A stretch of 64,000 bases of DNA, from positions 1 to 64,000 of the forward strand of contig JAQAZG010000013.1 of the NCBI GenBank assembly GCA_027864655.1, read 5' to 3'. The notes beneath the pieces are model-generated. The model worked only from the letters and a program-made list of their open reading frames with translations, ran no database searches and was not told the DNA's origin. This stretch comes from Oleispirillum naphthae (GTDB lineage Bacteria > Pseudomonadota > Alphaproteobacteria > Rhodospirillales > Rhodospirillaceae). Positions 8,522-18,300 of the stretch are shown here, one piece after another (the first letter of the stretch is position 1; every line of letters begins with the position of its first letter). Position numbers and translations under genes: made by a program.

Positions 8522-9861
8522 TGCAGCCACGGCCTCGCCGCCGCCCAGGGCCGGCGGAACAGATAATAGAACAGGCTGACCTTCCGGCCGAACACGCGTG
8601 CCGTGCCGCGCAGGCCGATGCGCGGCGGCGTGGTTTCCGTGAAGCCGGCTGTGGCGCGATAGGCGAGCGGTCCTTCGGGGGTGTGCTGTGCCTGGAAGTC
8701 CATGTCGTCCAGGGTTGCCGCCAATGGAGCGCCGGGATCGGTGTTGAGGAACAGGTCGATAGGCGCGCCGCGTTGCAGCGGGATGTTGTCGTGGATGGGA
8801 AGCCACGCCTCCAGAAGCACCGTCTTCGGGTTGGCCAGGGTCATGATGCGTTCGCCCAGGGTTACCGGCTTGCCTTCCAGGCGGTTGACGTCCGACAGGA
8901 TGATCACTCCGTCGGCTGGGGCGCGCACGTCGATACGCGCCAGCAAGGCCTGTTCATAATCCACCTCGGCGATTTTCTGGACGATCTGCGCCGCCAGCAC
9001 CGGCAGACGCGCGGAGGCCTGCGGGTCGTGTCCGGTGCTTTGTTGCGCTTGGCGGTATTCCGCCTGCGTCACTTCCAGTTCCTGTTGCGCCATGGCGAGT
9101 TTGGTGCGCAGGGCGCGGTCGTCCAGGCGGAAGAGAGGATCTCCGGTCTTGACCTCCTGGTTGGGCTTGACCAGGACCTTGCTGATGACGCCGTCCAGGG
9201 GGGCGCGCAGAACCAGGGGGTCGCGGGGAACCACCTCGGCAGGGGCGAGGACGCTCAGGCGCACCGGCAGGAGGAGGACGAGCAGCGCGGCGGCCAGGGC
9301 GCCGATCGCCCAGCGGCGCGAGCGGAAGGGGCGGCGTAGCCGCCAGCGTCCCGCCGCCGCAAGCACCAGGAAGACGTGCGCCGCGGCCTCGGCGATGCGA
9401 CCGACGATGCGGATTTCTTCGTCTGTCCAGGGGGTGGCGCGGGCGACCAGAAGGCTGCCCAGAGGGTTTCCCCGTCCGTCGAGCGGCGCCCACAGAATTT
9501 CCGCGGGAAGAAATTCCCGCGCCGATTCCGCCAGTTCCACGGAAAGGGCGGAGAGTTCGACGCGCCGCGGCGCGCAGGGATCGCCGCCGTTGCGCAGATG
9601 ACGGCACAAACTTTCCACAAAAGCGGTGAACGGAGCGCCGTGAGCGGGTTCCGGCAGGCCGGAGACGCTTTCCACGCGGCCACCCGCGCCGGTATTGCGC
9701 CACAACAGGGCGATGTCGGTGGAAACGATCAGGCGGATGTCGTTGACAAGGGAAAAACCCAGTTCGGCGATCGTCGCCGCCTGCCGCAGGCGGCTTTCCA
9801 GCAGCAGCAGATTGGCGAGACTGCGAAGCTGCGCGTCGCGAGGATCGGGCGCTTGGGTCAT
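8515..9861 (-). CDS. GAF-domain HlyD-family secretion adaptor
   Basis: This 448-residue inner-membrane protein has a cytoplasmic N-terminal GAF-like domain (about 15-165), one membrane helix (184-203) and a periplasmic HlyD/RND-type adaptor domain. The latter includes a lipoyl-like APLDGVISKVLVKPNQEVKTGDPLF region, a coiled coil (about 250-310) and a beta-barrel. Joining a GAF sensor to a membrane-fusion protein suggests that export is tuned by a cytoplasmic ligand or partner, which is inference. It overlaps its neighbours on both sides by 4 and 7 bp, so it belongs to the same operon as the giant repeat protein. Confidence 0.88.
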   Translation of the reverse strand: MTQAPDPRDAQLRSLANLLLLESRLRQAATIAELGFSLVNDIRLIVSTDIALLWRNTGAGGRVESVSGLPEPAHGAPFTAFVESLCRHLRNGGDPCAPRRVELSALSVELAESAREFLPAEILWAPLDGRGNPLGSLLVARATPWTDEEIRIVGRIAEAAAHVFLVLAAAGRWRLRRPFRSRRWAIGALAAALLVLLLPVRLSVLAPAEVVPRDPLVLRAPLDGVISKVLVKPNQEVKTGDPLFRLDDRALRTKLAMAQQELEVTQAEYRQAQQSTGHDPQASARLPVLAAQIVQKIAEVDYEQALLARIDVRAPADGVIILSDVNRLEGKPVTLGERIMTLANPKTVLLEAWLPIHDNIPLQRGAPIDLFLNTDPGAPLAATLDDMDFQAQHTPEGPLAYRATAGFTETTPPRIGLRGTARVFGRKVSLFYYLFRRPWAAARPWLQW

Positions 9862-10730
9862 CGCGATATCTTGGCTGAGGGCAGGGAAAGCATGCCGCTC
9901 ATCCCCGGCATCAGTCCCTCGGGCGGGTCGATCAGGCGGCCGATGATGCGCACTGTCTGGCTGACCGCATCCACTTCGCCGGTGGTGCGTTCGATTTCAC
10001 CCGCGACGACGGCGCCGGTCTCGTCGATGCGGATGGCAAAGCGGCTGCCGGGTTTCAGGGAATCGATCCAGAGGGACGGCACCGCCGCCTCGACCTGCAA
10101 TCCCCTGGTATCCACCAGACGCAGCAAGGGGGTCCCCTCCGCCACGTACTGGAAAGCCTGCACGGCCTTTTCCGTGACGACGCCTGCGAACGGCGCCTTG
10201 ATCGCGCAGTTGCGTTCCACCGCGACGATACGGCTGATCTCGGCGTTGGCGATCGCCAGTTCGGCGCGGCTGAGTTCGAGGTCGAGGCCACTGACGTTCT
10301 GCATGCGGGACAAGCGTTCGTTGACGTGGAATTTGGCGGCCGCGGCCTCGGCGCGCGCCTTGGCGACATTGTGGGAGGCGGTTACCGCGGCGCAGTCGAA
10401 ACGGGCGAGTTCCATTCCCTTGACGACGGTTTTTCCCGGTTCGACCGGGATGGATTCCAGGCGGCCCGCCATGCCTGCCGCCAGGATGGTGTGGTGGCGC
10501 GGCCGGATCTGGCCGCGAATGGCATTCCCCGGCCGTTCCGCCGCCGCCGTTCCGGAAAACCCGCTCGGATATGGCGTCAAACCGGCGGGATGGGCGACGG
10601 GCGGCACGGGCAGCGGCGCATCGGGGGCGACCGTGCCGCCGGCCAGCGCGGGAGTTTCCGCGCAGGCGCCGCCCGGAAGGCCGCAGACGGCGGCAAGGAC
10701 GATTACGGCGCGAAGAAGAGGACTGTTCAT
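9858..10730 (-). CDS. Periplasmic adaptor (membrane fusion) protein
   Basis: This 290-residue protein has a cleavable signal peptide (1-24, ending ACA) and no further membrane helix. A Pro/Ala-rich linker leads to a short adaptor fold: a split lipoyl-like domain (LESIPVEPGKTVVKGMELARFDC and APFAGVVTEKAVQAFQYV), a short helical hairpin and a beta-barrel ending PPEGLMPGMSGMLSL, all typical of RND-type membrane fusion proteins. It is the second of three adaptor-bearing proteins in this operon and overlaps the TolC-like gene and the GAF-HlyD gene by 4 bp each. It probably bridges an inner-membrane component and the TolC-like channel. Confidence 0.85.
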   Translation of the reverse strand: MNSPLLRAVIVLAAVCGLPGGACAETPALAGGTVAPDAPLPVPPVAHPAGLTPYPSGFSGTAAAERPGNAIRGQIRPRHHTILAAGMAGRLESIPVEPGKTVVKGMELARFDCAAVTASHNVAKARAEAAAAKFHVNERLSRMQNVSGLDLELSRAELAIANAEISRIVAVERNCAIKAPFAGVVTEKAVQAFQYVAEGTPLLRLVDTRGLQVEAAVPSLWIDSLKPGSRFAIRIDETGAVVAGEIERTTGEVDAVSQTVRIIGRLIDPPEGLMPGMSGMLSLPSAKISR

Positions 10731-12265
10731 GTCGTCGATGCCGATGGCGTGACCGGAGTTCCCTCCGCCGTGGGTGATGCGAGATCGGTCAGCGCGCCGT
10801 CGGTATAACGATCGAATTCCGCACCGATGTGTGCCGCCAGATCGTCCACCGAATGATGCTGATAGTCGTCGGGGATCGGATGCACGCCCAGGGATTGCAG
10901 GAACAGGGCGAAGGCGTCCTGAGCCTCGGCATAGGCGAGGGAGGAGGTGACGCGGGAGCGCAGGCCGCGCATGCGGTTCTTAAGGTCGGCGATGCCGCTG
11001 GTCGCCTCGCTTTCCAGGGCCTGGGCGCTCAACTGGACGATGTCGCTGTCCAGATTGTCCAGCTTCTGCGCGCGGTCCAGGCGCGCCATGGTGTCGGCAT
11101 AGCGTTGCCAGGCGAGGTGCACTTTGGTGATGACCGCCATGTGGGTGGCAAGGCGGCGCGCCTGGGCCACCTGGGTGCGGGCTTCGTTGTTGTCGGTGAT
11201 GTCCGGCAGGCTCAACACCCGCATGATGTTCCAGTTGACCCGGGCTCCGGCGGTCTCCCAGTTGTTGCTCCAAAGGAAGCTGTTGCTGTCGTAGGTGATG
11301 CTTTTGAAAAGCTCGACCCCCGGCATCAGCCGCAGAAGGGCCTTGCGGGATTCGTCGCGGTCCACCCGTTCCTTGTAGATTTCCGCCGTATAGTCGCTGG
11401 AGTTGACCAGGGCGCGGTCCTCCATGCGCGGAAAGTCCGGCTGGAAGAAGGGCAGGGGCGGCAATTCGGCGGGAATGTCGAGGGAGACGTTCTTGTCCGG
11501 ACGCAGGTTGATGAGCTGCGCCAGATCGGTCTGCGCGGCGCTTGCGGATTGGCGCAAGGCCTCCAACTGCTGGCTGATCTCCATCAGCGCGCGGATGTCT
11601 TCCAGCGTCGCGAGAGGCGCTCGCAATTGTTCCGACCGGATCTGTTGCAGGGCGACGAGGGCCGTCGTGGCGCGTTCCTGCAATTCGTCCACTTCCGGGG
11701 TGATCTGCTGCATCACGGCGGCGCGCCAGAAACTGGTGCGGACTTGTTGCACCAGTTTCTCCATGGTCTTGCGGCGCGCCAGGGTGGCGACCAGAAAGCG
11801 GTTGGACTCCTGGCGCGCCTGGAGATAGCTCACCCCGAAGTCCAGAATGTTCCAGGAGAACCGTGCGTCCACGGTCCAGCGGGCGCGGTCCTCGGAGTAC
11901 GACGGCACCAGGGACTGCTGGTGGGTGATGACGTTCTCGCTGGACGAGGCATTGAAATTGTTGCGGTCGGTATAGGAGCCGGTACCTGCCAGGACCGGCA
12001 GCATGTCCATTTTCGCCAGTTCGAAGCTGCGCTGGGCAAGCGCCTGTTCCATAAGAAGCAGGCGGTGTTGCAGGTTGAATTTTACCGCACGCGCCATGGA
12101 GTGCGGCAGGTCCAAGGGACCGGCGAGCGGCTCCTCGGAGTCCGCGATCGTCTTGGCATCGGCGCCGACTGCGTCGGCGATTTCGGCAGGCGACAGCGGT
12201 TCCGGCTGCATCGAGCATCCGGCCACCGCGGCTAAGGCCATTGCGGCGAGCAGTATCTTCTTCAT
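10727..12265 (-). CDS. TolC-family outer membrane lipoprotein
   Basis: This 512-residue outer-membrane efflux protein has a lipoprotein signal (lipobox VAGC, acylated C17). Two long helical halves carry the repeated alanine/glutamine-rich coiled-coil pattern of TolC proteins (for example the QLEALRQSASAAQTDLAQL and ARRLATHMAVITKVHLAWQRYA helices). The ATG at 12265 follows GGGGAAAG at a good distance. It lies 62 bp downstream of the giant repeat protein and overlaps the adaptor gene by 4 bp. It is the expected outer-membrane exit channel for the giant protein. Confidence 0.87.
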   Translation of the reverse strand: MKKILLAAMALAAVAGCSMQPEPLSPAEIADAVGADAKTIADSEEPLAGPLDLPHSMARAVKFNLQHRLLLMEQALAQRSFELAKMDMLPVLAGTGSYTDRNNFNASSSENVITHQQSLVPSYSEDRARWTVDARFSWNILDFGVSYLQARQESNRFLVATLARRKTMEKLVQQVRTSFWRAAVMQQITPEVDELQERATTALVALQQIRSEQLRAPLATLEDIRALMEISQQLEALRQSASAAQTDLAQLINLRPDKNVSLDIPAELPPLPFFQPDFPRMEDRALVNSSDYTAEIYKERVDRDESRKALLRLMPGVELFKSITYDSNSFLWSNNWETAGARVNWNIMRVLSLPDITDNNEARTQVAQARRLATHMAVITKVHLAWQRYADTMARLDRAQKLDNLDSDIVQLSAQALESEATSGIADLKNRMRGLRSRVTSSLAYAEAQDAFALFLQSLGVHPIPDDYQHHSVDDLAAHIGAEFDRYTDGALTDLASPTAEGTPVTPSASTT

Positions 12266-12327
12266 CAAACGCTTTCCCCCATTGGTTGGTCCGGCTTTGC
12301 CGCGGACTCGATATCTTGATCTTGTCG

Positions 12328-15300
12328 TCAGGTCGTTTGGTTCAGGGCGGCCAGATCGGCCAGCAGAGCCTCCCGCTCGGCGATGAATGCGTGGCGTCCC
12401 GCCGCGGCCAGTTCCAGGCCGGGGGCGTGCCGCGCGGGCGTGTCCAGCTTGCTGCGATGCCGCTCCTGGGGCGATTCCGTGGGCCGGTCGGGTGGGGGAG
12501 GAGTCTGGGGAAGCTGCCCCGTGGAACGGTTCGTTCCCGCGTGGTCGGTGAAGGTGACGTGGAAGGTGGCGGCCGCACGGTTGCCCGCGCTGTCGCGGCC
12601 GGTGACACGGATCTCCACCGCGGGGATGCCGTGATTCCTGGCGTAGTCGGTGTCCACCACGAAGCGGCGGCTTTCCTTGTCGAAAGTGATGAAGGAGGGC
12701 AGCTGCGAACCGTCGGCCTGGGTCGCCTCCACATGGATCATCGCCACCGGATCGGAATGCACGAACGCGTTCGGTGGAATGGCGAAGGATTGCAATCCCT
12801 CGGGTAGAACGCGGTCCTGCAACTCGAGGGCCAGTTGGATCGGGTTCTTCAGCGCATCGCCGATGAAGCGGCTGTCGTCCAGCAACGGCAGGGCGCTGAG
12901 CCGTTCTGCCCTGAGCGCCGCGTCGTTGTACGAAAGTCCCGAACCGTCGCCGCCGCCGCCGTCGCTGCCGGTCAGCGTCCTGACGCTCTGGTCCGACGGC
13001 GCAAGGGGGGTGGGGGTGGGATCGGGGATCGGCGGCGTCGGCGTCGGCGTCGGCGTCGCGACATGGGTGCTGGCGCCGGTGATGGCGATGGTCAAGGTGG
13101 CGGAGGAGGTGCCGCCGAAGCCGTCGCTGATGGTGTAGGCGAAGCTTTCCGCCGCCGACTGGCCGCCGCCCAGGGCCGAGAATGCCGATCCGTTGCGGTT
13201 CAGGGCGTAGGTGTAGGTTCCGTTGGCGTTGATCGTCACGGTGCCGTAGGTGCCGTTGACCGATGTGCCGACGTTGCCGCCGTCGCCGTTCACCGAGATC
13301 ACGGTCAGGGTATCGCCGTCGGGGTCGGTGTCCGTTCCCGTGCCGGCTGTCCCCAGGGTGACGCTGCCGGTGAGCGAGGAGGTGGAGCTTTCGCCGTCGA
13401 TGCGGTTGGTATCGTTCACGGCGGTCGGCGGTCTGTTGTCGGACAGGTGGATGCTGCCGCTCAAAAGGTTGGAGTCGAGAGACGTCGGCCCCCCCGCCAG
13501 GGCGTCGTTGTTGCCGTCGTTGAGGACGATGCGGAAACTCCGGGTCATCGTCGATCCCGACGACGTGGGGTCGGCGCTGCTGCTGTGGTACTGGATGGCG
13601 TTCAGGATCGTCGCCACGTTGGCGGCCGTAGCGTCGGCGTTGAGCGTGATGACCAGGGGGGCGCCGCCGCCGCCGCCGACCGAGGCGATGCCCGTCAGCG
13701 CGGGATTGTCGAGGTCCAGGACGTCCCCGGCGATGGCGTCGGTCAGGGTGACGGTGATGGTGCCGCCGCCGAAGCTGCTGACGCCGGAGAGTCCCACGTC
13801 CACGTCGGAATCCGACGCGCCGGTCAGGAGGAAGCCGGTGGAGGTGCCGCCGCCGGTCAGGGCGGTGACGGTCAGCAGGGTGGAGGACGCGGAAATCGCC
13901 GGGGCATCGTTGACCGGGGTCACGCCTGTGGAGAGCGCGGCGGTGTTGGACCAAGTGCCGGTGGTTCCGGTGCCGCTGCTGATGTCCGCTGAGGCGGAGA
14001 AGACCTGCACGCTGTCCGCCAGGCGCACGGTCAGGCCGCCGGGGGTGCCGTTGTAGTCGGCGACGGGAACGAAGCGGATGCCGGCGGTGGTCGGCAGGAC
14101 CAGGGCGGCGGTGTCGTTCATGCTGCTGCCGATGGTCACCCAGCCGGAGCCGGTGTCGTATTGCCAGACGCCTTGCGTCGTGGCGTCGGCGGTGTTGCCG
14201 ACGATGGCGACGCCGCCCAGGGCGGTGGAGGCATCGCCGCCGCCGGAGACGCCGCTCCGGTTGTCGGTGGCGTCGGAATAATGGGTGCCGAACAGGGCGG
14301 ACACGGTGCTGCCCGCCGGTGAGGCGGTATCTTCGGCGATGTCGGCCAGGGTGGTGGCGCTGGCCACCGGGCGGTCGTTGACCGCGGTGACGGTGGGGGT
14401 GAGGGCGGCGGTGGCGGACCAGGTGCCGGTGGCGCCGGTGGCGCCGCTGATGTCCGCGGCGGCGGAGAACGCCTGCACGCTGTCGGCGAGGCGCACGGTC
14501 AGGCCGCCGGGAGCGCCGAAATAGTCGGCGACGGGAACGAAGCGCAGGCTGGCGGTGGTCGGCAGGATCAGGGCGGTGGTGTCGTTCAGGGCGGCGCCGA
14601 TGGTCACCCAGCCGGAGCCGGTGTCGTATTGCCACACCCCCTGCGTCGCGGCGTCGGCGGCGTTGCCGACGATGGCGATGCCGCCGAGCGCGGTGGCGGC
14701 ATCGCCGCCGCCGGTGATGCCGCTCCGGGTGTCGGTGGCGTCGGAATAGCTGCTGCCGAACAGGGCGGAGACGGTGCCGCCCGCCGGTGAGGCGGTATCT
14801 TCGGCCACCGAAAGGGTGGTGGTGGCGGCGGTCGGGGCGTCGTTGACGTTGGTGACGCTGGTGCCGATGGTCACCGCGGCGGCGGACCATGCATTGGTGG
14901 CGCCGGTGCCGCCGTCGGCGGAGAGGTTCTTGGTATCGGCGGCGGCGGTCGAGGCGGTGATCGCGGTGCTGCCGTCGGAGAGGCGGACGCTCAGCGTGCC
15001 GGGGGTGCCGAAATAGTCGGCGGCGGGGACGAAGCGGATGTCGGCGGAGGCGGCGAACACCAGGGCATTGGTGGCGGACAGGCCGGAGGCGGGGATGTCG
15101 ATCCAGCCGGAGCCGCCGTTGACCTGCCAGGTGCCCTGCGCGGCGGTGTAGTTGCTGGAGCCGACGATGGCGACGTAGGAAAGCGCGGTGCTGGTGTCGC
15201 CGCCGCCGGAGATGCCGCTCTGGTTGTCGGCGGCATCGGTGTAGTGGCCGCCGAGCAGGTCGGCGAGGGTGGCCGAGGCGGTGGCGGTTCCCTCGGTGGT

Positions 15301-18300
15301 GGCGGCGATGGTCTCCGACCCGCTGGCCACCGGGCGGTCGTTGACCGCGGTGACGGTGGGGGTGAGGGCGGCGGTGGCGGACCAGGTGCCGGTGGCGCCG
15401 GTGGCGCCGCTGATGTCCGCGGCGGCGGAGAACGCCTGCACGCTGTCGGCGAGGCGCACGGTCAGGCCGCCGGGAGCGCCGAAATAGTCGGCGACGGGAA
15501 CGAAGCGCAGGCTGGCGGTGGTCGGCAGGATCAGGGCGGTGGTGTCGTTCAGGGCGGCGCCGATGGTCACCCAGCCGGAGCCGGTGTCGTATTGCCACAC
15601 CCCCTGCGTCGCGGCGTCGGCGGCGTTGCCGACGATGGCGATGCCGCCGAGCGCGGTGGCGGCATCGCCGCCGCCGGTGATGCCGCTCCGGGTGTCGGTG
15701 GCGTCGGAATAGCTGCTGCCGAACAGGGCGGAGACGGTGCCGCCCGCCGGTGAGGCGGTATCTTCGGCCACCGAAAGGGTGGTGGTGGCGGCGGTCGGGG
15801 CGTCGTTGACGTTGGTGACGCTGGTGCCGATGGTCACCGCGGCGGCGGACCATGCATTGGTGGCGCCGGTGCCGCCGTCGGCGGAGAGGTTCTTGGTATC
15901 GGCGGCGGCGGTCGAGGCGGTGATCGCGGTGCTGCCGTCGGAGAGGCGGACGCTCAGCGTGCCGGGGGTGCCGAAATAGTCGGCGGCGGGGACGAAGCGG
16001 ATGTCGGCGGAGGCGGCGAACACCAGGGCATTGGTGGCGGACAGGCCGGAGGCGGGGATGTCGATCCAGCCGGAGCCGTCGTTGACCTGCCAGGTGCCCT
16101 GCGCGGCGGTGTAGTTGCTGGAGCCGACGATGGCGACGTAGGAAAGCGCGGTGCTGGTGTCGCCGCCGCTGTGGGCGGTCTGGTTGTCGGTGGCATCGGT
16201 GTAATGGCCGCCGAGCAGGTCGGCGAGGGTGGCCGAGGCGGTGGCGGTTCCCTCGGTGGTGGCGGCGATGGTCTCCGACCCGCTGGCCACCGGGCGGTCG
16301 TTGACCGCATTGACGGTGACGGCGATGGTTTTGCTGCCGGTCTGCGCGCCGCCGCCGCCGCTGTGGCCCAGGTCGTTGATGCTCACCGCCATGGAATCGC
16401 TGCCGAACCAGTTGGCGGTCGGCGTGTATTTCAACCCGGCGAGGGCGCTGTTGAGGTCGGCGAGCGTGCCGGTGAGGGTGAGGGTGGCGGTTCCCGATCC
16501 GGTGACCGTCAGGCCGGTGGAAGACGCAAGGGACAAGGCCCCGTGCGAGACGGTGACGGTGACGGTCTCCTGTTCGCCGAAGGCGTCCACGTCGCCGACC
16601 GAGACTCCGGCGATGGTGACGGAGGAGTCCTCGTTCACCGAGGCGGCGGCCGGGGCGGTGATCGTGGGCACGTCGTTGGCGGCGCTGCTGGCGATGGGGA
16701 TGATCTTGGCGGCGGTGAGGCCGCTGGCTCCGGCGACGCTGCTGCCGTCGTTGAGGTCGTCCACGGCGACGGAGAGGTTGACCGCGGCGTTGCTGTCCTG
16801 GTTGGCCGCGGAGGCGAGGTATGTCAGGCCGTTGAGCGCGGTGTTGATGGCGCCGATCGTCCCGGTGATGGTGATCGAGCTCGATCCGTCCGCGCCGCCG
16901 GAGATGGTGATCCCGGCGGTGCCGCCCAGGGTGAGGGTGCCCTCCGGCACCGACACCGTGACCTGCGCCGTATCGGTGAAGGTGGTCTGCCCCACGTCCT
17001 TGGCGTCGCCGATAGTGATGGCGTTGCCGTTGGCGGCGGAGAAGGTGACGCCGCCGGTGGAGGTATAGAGGGTGCCGTCCGGACCGTCGATCGTCGGCGT
17101 GTCGTTGACCGGCGTCACCGTAATGGCGACGGTGGCGCTGTCGGTCTGCGCCGCGCCGCCGGTATTGCCGTTGTCGCTGAGGCTCAAGGACAAGGTGTCC
17201 GTGCCGTTGTAGTCGGTGCTGCCCTTGTAGGACAGGGAGGCGAGCGCGGCGTTGAGGCGGGAAACGTTGCCCGACAGGGTGACCGTGGACGTGCCGTTGG
17301 CACCCGCGGCGACGGTGATTCCGGACAGGGTGCCGAAGGTCAGGGTGCCGTTGAGCACCGAAACGGTCAGGGTCTCGCTGCGGTCGAAGCCGTCGGCGTC
17401 GGCCACCGACAGGCCGGCGAGGGACAAGCCGGTGTCCTCGGCCACCGTTTGCGCCCCGAGCGAGGTGATGACCGGCGCATCGTTGCTGCCGGATGCGTAG
17501 ATGCTGATCGATTTGCTGACGGTGTCGAAGTCGGCGTTGGGGGCGGAGCTGTCGCTGTTGGTGGCGCCGCCGTTGGCCTCTCCGCTGCCATCGTAGAGGC
17601 GGTCGTCCACCGTCACCTGCACGGTCAGCTGTTTGTCGAGGTCGCCCGCGGGCAGGACCGCCGACAGGGTGGAGAGAGCCGCCTGCACGTCGGCGATGGT
17701 GCCCTCGATCACCAGGGAGGTCGTGGTGTCGCCGCCGTTGGCGCCGGAAACGAAGGTCAGTCCATCGGTGGCGCCGAGGCCCCACGTCGCGCCGTCGGCG
17801 TAATTCACGCCTTCGTCCAACAGCGACACCGTCACCCGCACGTAGTCGGTGACGAGGCCGTTAAGGGCGGTGTTGCCGGGCAGGTCGGGGTCGCCGATGG
17901 TGATGATGCCGGACAGGTCGATCGTGCCGCTGCCGCTGACCGACGAAGTGGAGAGCGTCAGCGTCGGCTTTTCGTTGACCGGCGAGGTGACGGAAATCTT
18001 GAAGATGTCGGGGCTTCCGGCGTCGGCCTGGCTGCCGTCCTGGTTCAAGGTGCCGACCGCCGCGATTTCTCCGGCGTCGGTGTTGACGGTGCCGTTGGTG
18101 CCCAGGTTGTCCTTCACGCTGTCGCTGACGACGAAGGTGAAATTGTCGGAATAGTGTTCGCTGCCGTTATGGGTATAGGTCAGAAGATCGGCGTCGATGT
18201 CGGCCTGGGTGAAGGTGCTGCCGATGCCCAGAGCCTGGCCGTTCAGGTACAGGGTGCCGTACTGGGTGGCGGTGACGATGCGGTACTGCACTTGGACGGC

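Noticed and set aside
12328-13100. RTX-type C-terminal secretion signal in the giant protein
   Set aside because: No GGxGxD nonapeptide series is visible; the end is an Ig-like domain followed by a Pro- and His-containing tail.
14383-16308. CRISPR-like appearance of repeats
   Set aside because: The repeats are long coding tandem copies in frame with the giant gene, without short identical repeats and unique spacers.
12342-17785. Long minus-strand frame upstream of and fused to the TolC-like gene
   Set aside because: It is out of frame with the giant repeat protein and consists of Arg/His-rich low complexity. Only its last 512 codons (from 12265) are the real TolC-like gene with lipobox and ribosome site.
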